Source: JBEVJC01 sp040510375
GTDB lineage: Bacteria; Bacteroidota; Bacteroidia; Chitinophagales; Chitinophagaceae
Reading direction: 5' to 3'
DNA length: 44,819 bases
NCBI GenBank assembly: GCA_040510375.1
Contig: JBEVJC010000035.1
Span: 1-44,819 of the forward strand
The position numbers were made by a program, and so were the translations under genes. Shown in pieces: positions 7,434 to 15,761 of this stretch. Each line of letters starts with the position of its first letter. The stretch's first letter is position 1. The notes under the pieces were generated by a model, which was given only the letters and a program-made list of their open reading frames with translations, did not search any database and was not told the origin of the DNA.

Positions 7434-8630
7434 ATGTCCAGATTCGCAGATCATAACTTCAAAGGAGAAAAAGCCCTGATCCGGGTTGATTTCAATGTGC
7501 CCCTTAACGAAGCCCTCGAAATAACCGACGACACCCGCATGAAGGCTGCCGTACCCACCATCCAGAAAGTACTGGCCGATGGCGGTAGTGTAATCCTTAT
7601 GTCGCATTTCGGCCGGCCGAAAGACGGACCTTCAGATAAATATTCTCTTAAACACCTGGTAGGCCGTTTGAAAAGCCTGTTAAAAACAGACGTGATCTTT
7701 GCAGCTGATTCTATCGGTGAAGAAGCCCGCAATGCCGCAAAAAATCTGCAACCGGGACAGGTTCTCCTGCTGGAAAACCTTCGCTTTTACAAGGAAGAAG
7801 AAAAAGGCGACGAAGCATTCGCAGAAAAATTATCCAAACTGGGTGATGTATGGGTGAATGATGCCTTCGGGACCGCCCACCGTGCTCACGCATCCACAGC
7901 TGTAATCGCCAAGTTTTTTGAACCTTCCAAACGTTTCTTCGGATTGCTGATGGAAGCTGAAGTGTCGAGCGCAGAAAAAGTATTACATAAATCGGAAAAA
8001 CCTTTTGTGGCCATCATCGGTGGTGCAAAAGTGTCGGATAAGATCCTTATCATCGAAAACCTGCTGAATCGCGCCACAGATATTATCATCGGCGGTGGTA
8101 TGGCCTTTACATTCGTAAAAGCCCAGGGCGGCAAAATCGGGAATTCATTGTGCGAAGACGATCGCCTGGATACTGCCCGCGACCTGATGGAAAAAGCAGC
8201 CGCCAAAAACGTATGCATCCATCTTCCATCCGATTCCATCATTGCCGATAAATTTGCGGCTGATGCGAACGATTCTGCATCGCCCACCAATAATATCCCT
8301 GACGGCTGGATGGGACTTGATATCGGTGCCAATGCCATTGAACAATTCACCAATATAATCCGCCAGTCAAAAACCATACTCTGGAATGGGCCAATGGGCG
8401 TTTTCGAAATGGAGAAATTCCAGAACGGAACAAAGGCCATTGCCGTAGCCATTGCAGAAGCCACGCAGAAAGGCGCGTATTCACTGGTGGGTGGGGGCGA
8501 CTCCGTTTCCGCAGTTAATCAGTTCGGCTTCCATGATAAAGTAAGTTATGTATCAACCGGCGGTGGCGCCATGCTCGAATATTTCGAAGGCAAAACACTT
8601 CCCGGCATCGCAGCTGTTGAAGAAAAATAA
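7434..8630 (+). CDS. pgk: Phosphoglycerate kinase
   Basis: This 398-residue protein transfers phosphate from 1,3-bisphosphoglycerate to ADP, the step after GapA. The N-terminal domain has VDFNVPLN, DDTRMKAAVPT and SHFGRPK, the substrate-binding segments of the family. The hinge region has AIIGGAKVSDK, and the C-terminal nucleotide-binding domain has WNGPMGVFE and GGGDSVSAV. It ends with STGGGAMLEYFEGKTLPG, as usual. The ATG at 7434 gives the expected start. It lies on the same strand as gapA and is closed by a strong terminator. Confidence 0.98.
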   Translation: MSRFADHNFKGEKALIRVDFNVPLNEALEITDDTRMKAAVPTIQKVLADGGSVILMSHFGRPKDGPSDKYSLKHLVGRLKSLLKTDVIFAADSIGEEARNAAKNLQPGQVLLLENLRFYKEEEKGDEAFAEKLSKLGDVWVNDAFGTAHRAHASTAVIAKFFEPSKRFFGLLMEAEVSSAEKVLHKSEKPFVAIIGGAKVSDKILIIENLLNRATDIIIGGGMAFTFVKAQGGKIGNSLCEDDRLDTARDLMEKAAAKNVCIHLPSDSIIADKFAADANDSASPTNNIPDGWMGLDIGANAIEQFTNIIRQSKTILWNGPMGVFEMEKFQNGTKAIAVAIAEATQKGAYSLVGGGDSVSAVNQFGFHDKVSYVSTGGGAMLEYFEGKTLPGIAAVEEK

Positions 8631-8645
8631 TCGAATTTTTTTTGG

Positions 8646-8681
8646 ATTCCCGGTTGCCCTTGCGACCGGGAATTTTTTTTG
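8646..8681 (+). terminator. Intrinsic terminator of pgk
   Basis: ATTCCCGGT pairs with ACCGGGAAT and is followed by a run of eight T on the plus strand. The convergent kinase gene ends immediately beyond it. Confidence 0.85.
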
Positions 8682-8685
8682 TCTT

Positions 8686-10386
8686 TTATAATTCCTTTAC
8701 AACCGGCAGGCTAAATCCAAATGTTGATCCTTCCCCCACAATACTATTTACCCAGACCTGTCCTTCCTGCGCTTCAATAAATTCACGCGCAATGGACAAC
8801 CCGATGCCACTTCCTTTTTTGCCTGTTCCAGGTACGGTAAAAAAACGATCAAAAAGCCGGGGCAGGTATTCCGAAGGAATGCCCGGACCATGATCAATTA
8901 CCTCAAAACGGACAACGTTATCTGTTGTGGTGACGGAGAGTTTTACTTCAGCACCTTCAGGAGAATAACGGATAGCATTGGTAAGGAAATTATTCAGCAC
9001 CCATGCGGTCTTTTCTGCATCGGCGTTTATACGTGGCAGTCCGGGTTGGGTATCCACCACCAGCCTGACCTTTTTAGCCTTTGCCGCACCCCCGGTTTGT
9101 TTTAACGCAAGAACCGCAACCGACGCGGGTTCCACTGGTTTGGCATCAAGCTGGATCCTACCCGATTCCACCTGCGCCATATTAAGCAGTTCACTAAGGA
9201 TCCGCAGCATCCGCTGATTGTCGATCCGCATACTCTGTACCAGTCCTTTCTGTTCTTCCGTCAAATCGCCGATCCGCACATCCTCCAGTAATTTGATACT
9301 GAAATCGGTCGACGCCAATGGCGTTTTGAGTTCATGCGATATGGTTGCAATGAAATTGGTACGGGCAACATCGAGTTCCTTAAATGAAGTAATATTCCGA
9401 AGGGTTATAACCCGGCTGTTATTTTCGTCCTGGTCTATCTCAATGACTTCCCTTATAAAATAATTTTCCCTGTTGTCCACCACTATCTTGAAGGGCAGGT
9501 TGCCCTGTTCCACCATTAGGAATGCAAACAGGTCATTACGCTTGCTGATGACATCCACTTCCTTTCCCAACATTTCTTCCGACGAAAGCCCGAGTAAATG
9601 CAGGGCCTGGTCATTGGCGAAGAGGATCCGGCCTCCTTTATCAATCCCGATGGTTGCATCTTTAAGACTATTGATCACTGATTCGGCACGGGCTTTTTCA
9701 AATAAGATTTTGTTGAGATTACTGTGTTCAAAATATTCCAGCCGTTCCCCCATTGAATTGAATGCCTCAGCCATCTGTCCGAACTCATCCTTGTTATCGA
9801 GGTGAATGCGGTACTGGTAATTTTTCCTCCCAATCTCGCGGATCCCGGCAATGATGGCATTAAGTGGTGCCGTAACGATTGATGGAAAGTTATACGTGAA
9901 GGTGATCCCGATCAACACAATCACCGCAGCAAGTGTGGTGATAATCCGCAGCGCCCGGTCGGCAGTATTCATTGCCTGTTGGTTCCTTGATTCAATGGCC
10001 GACATATTAATGTCCAATAAATCATTTACTGCCTGCCGCAGTTCAATAACCGGCCCGGCCGGACTTCCGTCGGGTAATATTTGTTGAAACAAAGTATTGA
10101 TCTTCCTGGTCTGCAACCGTTCTCCCTCCTCGGTTATATTGGCATCCTGTTTTAACAGGCTGGTACGGAATTGCTGTAATGATTGTACCGGCGTTTTATC
10201 CAGCTTATCAAGTGAACGCAACATCGCATTACAATAGTCAATCGATTCGTAATTGTTGCGAAGGATAAGTGCCGCATCATTTTTCAGCTTGTTCAGGTAA
10301 AAAATACCAAGCCCCGCGGAAATAACAAGCAACAGGAAGAGGAACAGCGTACCCAACCGGATCTTTTGTTTTACAGTTAATGTCAT
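8686..10386 (-). CDS. Membrane sensor histidine kinase (HAMP-PAS-HisKA-HATPase)
   Basis: The 566-residue kinase has a first membrane segment near residues 10-32, an extracytoplasmic helical sensor region, and a second membrane segment near 150-172. These are followed by HAMP (about 173-225), PAS (about 240-330), a HisKA dimerisation domain with the phospho-acceptor His near 350 in SHELKTPLA, and an ATPase domain with N box (NNFLTNAIRYS), G1 (DHGPGIP), F box (RLFDRFF) and G2 (GSGIGLSIA). The architecture resembles KinB, the partner of the NtrC-type regulator AlgB in pseudomonads. The adjacent upstream gene encodes exactly such a regulator, 15 bp away, so the two should form one phosphorelay. 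The signal sensed is not visible from sequence. Confidence 0.9.
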   Translation of the reverse strand: MTLTVKQKIRLGTLFLFLLLVISAGLGIFYLNKLKNDAALILRNNYESIDYCNAMLRSLDKLDKTPVQSLQQFRTSLLKQDANITEEGERLQTRKINTLFQQILPDGSPAGPVIELRQAVNDLLDINMSAIESRNQQAMNTADRALRIITTLAAVIVLIGITFTYNFPSIVTAPLNAIIAGIREIGRKNYQYRIHLDNKDEFGQMAEAFNSMGERLEYFEHSNLNKILFEKARAESVINSLKDATIGIDKGGRILFANDQALHLLGLSSEEMLGKEVDVISKRNDLFAFLMVEQGNLPFKIVVDNRENYFIREVIEIDQDENNSRVITLRNITSFKELDVARTNFIATISHELKTPLASTDFSIKLLEDVRIGDLTEEQKGLVQSMRIDNQRMLRILSELLNMAQVESGRIQLDAKPVEPASVAVLALKQTGGAAKAKKVRLVVDTQPGLPRINADAEKTAWVLNNFLTNAIRYSPEGAEVKLSVTTTDNVVRFEVIDHGPGIPSEYLPRLFDRFFTVPGTGKKGSGIGLSIAREFIEAQEGQVWVNSIVGEGSTFGFSLPVVKEL

Positions 10387-10401
10387 CGGCAGTCCTTTAA
10401 A

Positions 10402-11736
10402 CTAGTTGTTCAGATGATATTCATCCATTTTACGGTAAAGCGTGGCCACGCCGATCTCCAGGATCCTCGCCGCCTTCGCTTTATTACCATTGGTAAATCG
10501 TAAAATAGCTGTGATATGTTTTCGTTCAATCTCTGCAAGTGACAGAGCTGAACTGTTTTTATCAGAAGGGGCCTGTAGTTCAAAAGGAAGATTAACTGGT
10601 TCAATGGTGCCTGATTCAGCAAGGATGACAGCACGTTCCATCACATTTTTCAGTTCCCTTATATTTCCTTTCCATTCATATCGCTGGAACAGCTCCATCA
10701 CTGCGGTACTGATGGTCATTCGTTCCCGGTGATAGCGCTCTTCGAACAAACGCAGGAAGGTTTGGGCAAGTGCAGGGAGATCCTGCGGTCTTTCGCGTAA
10801 AGCAGGGAGTTCAATGGTAAAAATATTCAGCCGGTAAAACAGGTCCTCACGGAAATGACCCTGTTCAATATCCTTTCTGAGGTCGCGGTTGGTAGCAGCA
10901 ATGATCCGCAGATCCACCTTGCTGGTCTTCGTATCGCCGAGTTTGATAAACTCGCCATTTTCCAGCACACGAAGTAATTTGGCCTGGAGTTCTATATTCA
11001 TTTCACCAATCTCATCCAGGAACAACGTGCCGCCATTAGCCATCTCCACCAGCCCTTTTTTGTCTTTCAGGGCACCGGTATAGGCACCGGCACGGTGTCC
11101 GAATAATTCTCCCTCCAGCAACTCACGGGTAAATGCACTGCAGTTGATTGCCACCATGGCAAATTCACGCCTTGGACTATTCTGATGGATGGCGTTTGCA
11201 AATACTTCCTTACCCGTGCCTGTTTCTCCCAACAATAAAACCGCAGAACTGGTGGCTGCTACTTTTGCGGCGAGTGACTTAGCCTGGGTGAGAAGGGGAG
11301 AACTGCCAATGATCTGATCAAATCCCTGGACACTTGAGCGACTGACTTTTACGGCTGAATGTTTTGCATCGCGCGCTTTTTCGGCTGCCTGGAATAGCAG
11401 CGGGATGATGCGGTCATTATTATCGCCTTTCACGATATAATCAAATGCGCCGTTTTTGATGGCCTGTACACCATCCGTTATATTTCCGAATGCCGTGAGC
11501 AGGATAATCTCGGTCAGCGGCTGGTTTTTTTTCAGTGTCCGGATAAATTCAATACCGTTACCATCGGGTAACCGTACATCGCACAGCACCACATCAAAAT
11601 CCTGCCTGGTTACCAGGCTGCCTGCAGTTCGTAAACTATCGGCCTGTTCCACCGAAAAACCTTCCAGGGTTATGATCCTGGACAGGAGTTTACGTAGCTG
11701 CTCTTCGTCGTCGACGATCAATATTTTTCCTGTCAT
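10402..11736 (-). CDS. Sigma-54-dependent response regulator, NtrC/AlgB family
   Basis: I start the gene at 11736 (MTGKILIVDDEE), because the longer frame to 11799 adds 21 residues with no family resemblance. The receiver domain has the acidic pair DD at 9-10 and the phospho-acceptor Asp at 53 (LCDVRLPDG). The AAA+ domain has Walker A GETGTGKE, the sigma-54 contact loop as GAYTGA rather than GAFTGA, Walker B GGTLFLDEIGEM and an Arg-rich sensor segment. The C-terminal Fis-type helix-turn-helix is IERKHITAILRFTNGNKAKAARIL. It should activate RNA polymerase carrying sigma-54 after phosphorylation by the kinase encoded directly downstream. A consensus -7 box lies 23 bases upstream. Its target genes cannot be read from this window. 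Confidence 0.93.
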   Translation of the reverse strand: MTGKILIVDDEEQLRKLLSRIITLEGFSVEQADSLRTAGSLVTRQDFDVVLCDVRLPDGNGIEFIRTLKKNQPLTEIILLTAFGNITDGVQAIKNGAFDYIVKGDNNDRIIPLLFQAAEKARDAKHSAVKVSRSSVQGFDQIIGSSPLLTQAKSLAAKVAATSSAVLLLGETGTGKEVFANAIHQNSPRREFAMVAINCSAFTRELLEGELFGHRAGAYTGALKDKKGLVEMANGGTLFLDEIGEMNIELQAKLLRVLENGEFIKLGDTKTSKVDLRIIAATNRDLRKDIEQGHFREDLFYRLNIFTIELPALRERPQDLPALAQTFLRLFEERYHRERMTISTAVMELFQRYEWKGNIRELKNVMERAVILAESGTIEPVNLPFELQAPSDKNSSALSLAEIERKHITAILRFTNGNKAKAARILEIGVATLYRKMDEYHLNN

Positions 11737-11758
11737 TGGGGGATTTGTAAATCTTTCG

Positions 11759-11766
11759 CAAAGATA
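11759..11766 (-). promoter_or_regulatory. -7 box for the two-component operon
   Basis: TATCTTTG on the minus strand is a perfect -7 element, but I see no TTTG at the expected -33 distance. It may therefore be a weak or activated promoter. Confidence 0.45.
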
Positions 11767-11850
11767 ATTCAAGGTTACCGCGGGCGGCTGTAAAATCATA
11801 CTTAATTATGGGAGAAACAATCGCCCGGCAGGCTGCTATATATAAATCGT

Positions 11851-11858
11851 TATTTTTG
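11851..11858 (+). promoter_or_regulatory. -7 box very close to the start of the WalJ-like gene
   Basis: TATTTTTG ends four bases before the ATG at 11863. If used, transcription would begin at or next to the start codon, giving a leaderless or nearly leaderless mRNA. No good -33 box is visible. Confidence 0.35.
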
Positions 11859-11862
11859 CGGC

Positions 11863-12708
11863 ATGGGCCTGCAGATCGCGTCATTGAATTCGGGGAGTAA
11901 TGGAAACTGTTATTATATTGGTAATGGCCAGGAAGCAATCCTGGTGGATACCGGCATCTCCCTCCGGGAAACTGAACGCCGCATGGGCAGGCTGGGTCTC
12001 GATCCGGGTCAGGTAAAAGCCATCTTTATTTCCCACGAACATTCAGATCATGTAACAGGATTGCCGGGCATTTCCAAAAAATACCAGCTGCCGGTTTATA
12101 TCACCAGCGCCACATTGAAAGGAAGTAATCTTCCGGTTGAACCGCACCTGGTCAACCATTTCGAAAAAAACAAAGCCGTAACGGTTGGTCGTCTGAAAGT
12201 AACCGCATTTTTGAAAACGCATGATGCAGCCGATCCCCATAGCTTTATCATTTCCCAGGATGGGATCAATATTGGTGTCCTGACGGATATCGGCCATTGC
12301 TGCGGGGAAGTGACCAGGCATTTCAATTATTGCCAGGCAGTTTTCCTTGAATCCAATTATTGCGAAGACCTGCTGGAAAACGGCAAGTACCCGTATTTTT
12401 TAAAACAACGTATCAGGGGCGGACAGGGTCACCTGTCGAACAGGGAAGCCTTACAACTTTTCCGCGACCATCGGTCACCCACATTATCACACCTGATCCT
12501 TTCACATCTGTCGTCCAATAACAACCGGCGCGAACTGGTTGAACAGTTGTTTACTGAAAATGCAGGCACCGTTAAAATTGTAGTGGCATCAAGATTCCGT
12601 GAAACGGAAGTATATGAGATAAACCAGACCGCACCGGCCGGAAGATCGTCCATCCTGCGCGCTGCCCTGGTTCCTGAATTGCCGCCCGTACAGCTTTCCC
12701 TTTTCTGA
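11863..12708 (+). CDS. MBL-fold metallo-hydrolase, WalJ/YycJ-like
   Basis: The 281-residue cytoplasmic protein has a metallo-beta-lactamase fold. It begins with LQIASLNSGSNGNCYYI, typical of the YycJ/WalJ group, and carries the metal-binding motif HEHSDH near residue 60, plus later metal ligands in TDIGHC, LESNYC and LILSHLS. Members of the group are thought to be 5'-3' double-stranded DNA exonucleases or related nucleases, but the substrate here is not proven. It is divergent from the two-component operon. A 458-bp stretch without a gene follows. Confidence 0.85.
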   Translation: MGLQIASLNSGSNGNCYYIGNGQEAILVDTGISLRETERRMGRLGLDPGQVKAIFISHEHSDHVTGLPGISKKYQLPVYITSATLKGSNLPVEPHLVNHFEKNKAVTVGRLKVTAFLKTHDAADPHSFIISQDGINIGVLTDIGHCCGEVTRHFNYCQAVFLESNYCEDLLENGKYPYFLKQRIRGGQGHLSNREALQLFRDHRSPTLSHLILSHLSSNNNRRELVEQLFTENAGTVKIVVASRFRETEVYEINQTAPAGRSSILRAALVPELPPVQLSLF

Positions 12709-12799
12709 CAAATACTACTTTTATAATCTCATCCTGATTGCTGCGTTGGTCTGGTACTCTTAAACTTTTTTGGATTCCATAAAAAAAAATTGGTTAAAA

Positions 12800-12830
12800 T
12801 TTGTCATTTACCCAATTGTATTTATATTCG
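12800..12830 (+). promoter_or_regulatory. Bacteroidota-type promoter in a gene-free gap
   Basis: TTTG (12800-12803), 19 bases, then TATATTCG (12823-12830) is a close match to TTTG / TAnnTTTG. It points into a region with no plus-strand gene, toward a strong terminator at 13116-13157. Confidence 0.55.
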
Positions 12831-12835
12831 ACTAC

Positions 12836-13157
12836 TCCAACGCATTCTATTTAATTCCCGCTCCCTGTTAATCCGGTGTGATTTTACGAAGTACCCTGAC
12901 CTGAAGACGAAACAGTAAAAGCAGCTATATACATCGCGCTCAGAATTCCCGTTTTTATAATCCACCGTCCAACTAAACCAGTATCTGACCAATGGGTCCC
13001 GCATCCTGCTGCCAGTTGAAAGCCCTTACGGGCCTGGGTTACAGGCAGTGTCGAGTTGTTGAAACCTTTCAGTGCAGAGTCATTCATCCGACCGGTACTG
13101 AAAGAAACCGAATTTTCCGTCTTCGTATGCCTGGCATGCTGAAGGCGGATTTTTTTT
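12836..13157 (+). ncRNA. Candidate structured non-coding RNA of about 320 nt
   Basis: The gap between convergent genes holds a promoter, stems and a terminator, all oriented on the plus strand. Nested helices can be drawn: CTGC 13006-13009 with GCAG 13045-13048, CCAG 13012-13015 with CTGG 13034-13037, and GCCC 13022-13025 with GGGC 13030-13033 (loop TTAC). A separate 8-bp helix pairs CTTTCAGT 13066-13073 with ACTGAAAG 13097-13104. No plus-strand reading frame looks like a protein. I checked for RNase P RNA, tmRNA and 6S RNA signatures and did not recognise any. Being followed by a gene on the other strand, it is not a leader riboswitch. The boundaries are estimates; it could also be a decayed gene or a long 3' untranslated region of the WalJ-like gene. 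Confidence 0.4.
13116..13157 (+). terminator. Strong intrinsic terminator ending the candidate RNA
   Basis: TCCGTCTTC (13116-13124) pairs with GAAGGCGGA (13141-13149) with one G-U. An inner ATGC/GCAT helix sits in between, and eight T follow at 13150-13157. Confidence 0.8.
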
Positions 13158-13166
13158 CACCAGAAT

Positions 13167-13826
13167 TTATTTAATGAAAATCTTCACCACACTGTAAGCG
13201 GCAAGTATGGTTACGGCTCCGGTAATAAATAACTTCAGTCCGCTGATCCAAACGCGTTGTCCGGTGAGCCATCCTTTTAACGAACCAAGTAAAAACATCA
13301 GTGGTAAACAGATGATAAATGAAATAAGCAGTGATGCTGCCGGATCAGTACCAAGTATAAAGGGCAGTAATGAAATTATTCCCGCGAGTGCATAGGCCAG
13401 ACCGATAAATAAACCGGAACGCTGCGGACTTTCAACCGACGGATCAAGATCGTACTGGTCGATAAAATTTTTCCATTCAGCATCGTCTTTGTCCATTTCA
13501 GTAAGCGCTTTGTCCTGCATATCTTCAGTCATTCCCAGGTTAGCAAAAAATGAACGGGTCTTTGTGCGGTCTACCGAATTCAGTTCGTCTCTCACAAAAT
13601 TTTTGGGCTGGAGTTCTGCATTTTTCCTGGTAAGATAACCACCAATTCCCATGATAAATGCAGCGACAGCTATCACCGGCAGACCGGTGTTTATGATGGA
13701 GGTCCGACCAATCCCTGCAGCAGTCAAACCTGCCAGTAATGCCAATGGAACAATCAGGCCATCGCCCGATCCGATCAGGAAATTAATCAGCAGATCAGTG
13801 TTAAACGATTTTTTTTCAGGCAACAT
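13167..13826 (-). CDS. VIT1/CCC1-family membrane transporter
   Basis: The 219-residue membrane protein has five predicted hydrophobic segments: two near the N-terminus (LINFLIGSGDGLIVPLALLAG and the segment ending GIGGYL), a hydrophilic acidic loop, and three at the C-terminus. The arrangement and the early FLIGSGDGLIVPLA segment match the VIT1/CCC1 (DUF125) family, whose studied members move iron or manganese into vacuoles or across membranes. The acidic stretch in the middle (TEDMQDKALTEMDKDDAEW) corresponds to the metal-binding loop of the family. It begins 3 bp after rocD on the same strand and so is probably co-transcribed with it. The metal specificity is not known. Confidence 0.8.
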   Translation of the reverse strand: MLPEKKSFNTDLLINFLIGSGDGLIVPLALLAGLTAAGIGRTSIINTGLPVIAVAAFIMGIGGYLTRKNAELQPKNFVRDELNSVDRTKTRSFFANLGMTEDMQDKALTEMDKDDAEWKNFIDQYDLDPSVESPQRSGLFIGLAYALAGIISLLPFILGTDPAASLLISFIICLPLMFLLGSLKGWLTGQRVWISGLKLFITGAVTILAAYSVVKIFIK

Positions 13827-13829
13827 TAA

Positions 13830-15065
13830 CTAGTCCAGGCATTTTAATGAACGTTTTATGATATCAACGCAGTCCAATACCTGCTGTTTATTGATCAGCA
13901 ATGGGGGCGCAAACCTGATCTTATCGCCATGGGTGGGTTTTGCAAGCAGTCCATTTGCCATCAGCTCCATACAGAACTTCCACGCGGCTTCGGGATCCTG
14001 ATGCCTGATCACAATGGCATTCAATAATCCCTTTCCCCTTACCACTGCGATAAACGGGGAACCCAGCTTCAGCAGTTCCGCTCTCAGTAATTCACCCATT
14101 TCCGCCGCATTGTTTATCATGTTTTCATTGGCCAGTACTTCCAGCGCAGCAATAGCAATATTGCAGGCAAGCGGATTGCCGCCATAGGTGGAGCCGTGTT
14201 CACCGGGTCTGATGGTAAGCATTACTTCATCATCGGCCAGTACTGCACTGACTGGTAGAACCCCACCACTTAGAGCCTTGCCAAGAATCAGGACATCGGG
14301 CCGCACGTTTTCATGATCACAGGCCAGCATTTTTCCGGTACGTCCAAGTCCGGTCTGGATCTCATCAGCCAACATCAGCACATTATGGGCAGTGCATAGT
14401 TCACGGACCTTAACCAGGTATCCTTCATCCGGCACCATTACGCCCGCTTCACCCTGGATCGGTTCCAGGAGGAATGCAGCCACCTGATGATTCTGTAATA
14501 CTTTTTCCAATGCTGTTATATCATTGAATGGGATACTTATAAAACCAGGCAGATAGGGACCAAAATTCTTCCTTGCAGAATCATCGCTACTGAAAGAGAT
14601 AACACCAAGGGTGCGGCCATGGAAGTTTCCGTCGCATACAACGATCACCGCTTCACCTTCGCTGATTCCCTTTACATCATATGCCCATTTGCGGGCCAGT
14701 TTAAGTGCGGTTTCCACTGCTTCCACACCCGTATTCATCGGAAGCACTTTATCGTATCCGAAAAGGCGGGTGATATATTCTGCATACCTACCCATCTGGT
14801 CATTGTGAAACGCCCTGCTGGTAAGGGTTAGCTGACCGGCCTGCCTGATCAGCGCATCGATGATGACCGGATGGCAATGTCCCTGGTTGACGGCCGAATA
14901 TCCGCTCAGGAAATCATAATAACGTTTTCCTTCCACGTCCCATACAAACACACCCTCACCACGTTCAAGCACCACCGGCAGCGGATGGTAATTGTGTGCG
15001 CCATAACGGGCTTCCTGTTCCAGGAACTCTGCTGTCTTTGACATATCGGATACTTGAAAATGCAT
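13830..15065 (-). CDS. rocD: Ornithine aminotransferase
   Basis: This class III PLP-dependent aminotransferase (about 404-411 residues) converts ornithine and 2-oxoglutarate to glutamate-5-semialdehyde and glutamate. The N-terminal YGAHNYHPLPVVLERGEG and the next block, YDFLSGYSAVNQGHCHP, are strongly characteristic of ornithine--oxo-acid transaminases. The cofactor region has ADEIQTGLGRTG and the Schiff-base Lys in LILGKALSGG. The frame opens at 15065, but the internal ATG at 15044 (MSKTAEFLEQEARYGAHNY) matches the usual family start better. I see no clear ribosome-binding site for either. The VIT-family gene follows 3 bp downstream. Confidence 0.93.
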   Translation of the reverse strand: MHFQVSDMSKTAEFLEQEARYGAHNYHPLPVVLERGEGVFVWDVEGKRYYDFLSGYSAVNQGHCHPVIIDALIRQAGQLTLTSRAFHNDQMGRYAEYITRLFGYDKVLPMNTGVEAVETALKLARKWAYDVKGISEGEAVIVVCDGNFHGRTLGVISFSSDDSARKNFGPYLPGFISIPFNDITALEKVLQNHQVAAFLLEPIQGEAGVMVPDEGYLVKVRELCTAHNVLMLADEIQTGLGRTGKMLACDHENVRPDVLILGKALSGGVLPVSAVLADDEVMLTIRPGEHGSTYGGNPLACNIAIAALEVLANENMINNAAEMGELLRAELLKLGSPFIAVVRGKGLLNAIVIRHQDPEAAWKFCMELMANGLLAKPTHGDKIRFAPPLLINKQQVLDCVDIIKRSLKCLD

Positions 15066-15257
15066 AATACAAAATTGAAAAATGAACGACTGACGGGACT
15101 GATAAATGAAGGCAAAGCCGGACTCCGGAGCGGAGCCCGTACGTCAATGATTCAGCAGGTCGAGATTCGACTGGAGAAAACCTGATATGGAATAAAGCGA
15201 CAGAATAATCGGAGATTTGCGGAAAGGTAAAACAATTAACGCACTTAATAAAGGAAC

Positions 15258-15761
15258 ATGGCTTATATAACACCGGCGGGTACACGCATTGGTCACGTAC
15301 ACCTAAAAGTGGCCGACCTGGAACGATCGTTAAAATTCTACCGTGACCTGCTTGGTTTTGAATTGCAGCAGAATTACGGCGATGCTGCAGCCTTTATTTC
15401 GGCAGGGGGTTATCATCATCATATCGGGCTGAACACCTGGACCAGCAAGGGTTCCGGACCAGCACCCCGCACAGCACCGGGCTTATACCATACGGCTATA
15501 GTTTATCCCACCCGCCGCGACCTGGCCATCATTCTCAAGCGGCTGATCGATGCAGCTTATCCTCTTACGGGTGCCTCTGACCACGGAGTGTCTGAAGCAA
15601 TTTATCTCGATGATCCTGATGGTAATGGGGTGGAACTTTACTGGGACCGGCCCCGGGAAGAATGGCCCCGGGATTCTGCAGGGGAACTAAGGATGGTAAC
15701 CGACAGGCTTGATGTGGAAGGCCTGCTGACCCTGGCACAGGATGGACCCGTCCCTGACTAA
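15258..15761 (+). CDS. VOC-family (glyoxalase/dioxygenase-fold) protein
   Basis: This is a 167-residue protein of the vicinal-oxygen-chelate superfamily. It starts the first module with IGHVHLKVADLERSLKFYRDLLGFEL. HHHIGLNTW follows, and the second half contains GLYHTAIVYPTR, SEAIYLDDPDGNGVELYWDRP. The His in GHVHLKV, the His in HHHIGLN or YHTAIV and the Glu in VELYWDRP are the likely metal ligands. It resembles the N-terminal part of CatE-type catechol-2,3-dioxygenases, but is much shorter, so the reaction is not known. Its stop overlaps that of the convergent ispE gene by 3 bases, with no space for a terminator between them. Confidence 0.85.
   Translation: MAYITPAGTRIGHVHLKVADLERSLKFYRDLLGFELQQNYGDAAAFISAGGYHHHIGLNTWTSKGSGPAPRTAPGLYHTAIVYPTRRDLAIILKRLIDAAYPLTGASDHGVSEAIYLDDPDGNGVELYWDRPREEWPRDSAGELRMVTDRLDVEGLLTLAQDGPVPD

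Noticed and set aside
12884..13087. Minus-strand open frame of 67 codons in the 12.7-13.2 kb gap
   Set aside because: It has no recognisable domain or good start context. The promoter, stems and terminator in the same region point the other way. I keep it only as a competing explanation for the RNA candidate.
12836..13157. Identification of the gap as RNase P RNA, tmRNA or a cobalamin riboswitch
   Set aside because: A GATGAATGACT string on the minus strand recalls the RNase P 3' region, but the GAGGAAAGTCC block is missing. No tmRNA acceptor or tag frame and no cobalamin box were found, and no gene follows for a riboswitch to control.
15121..15135. CTCCG / CGGAG hairpin between rocD and the VOC gene
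   Set aside because: Only 5 bp with a 3-base loop and no T-run; too weak to call.
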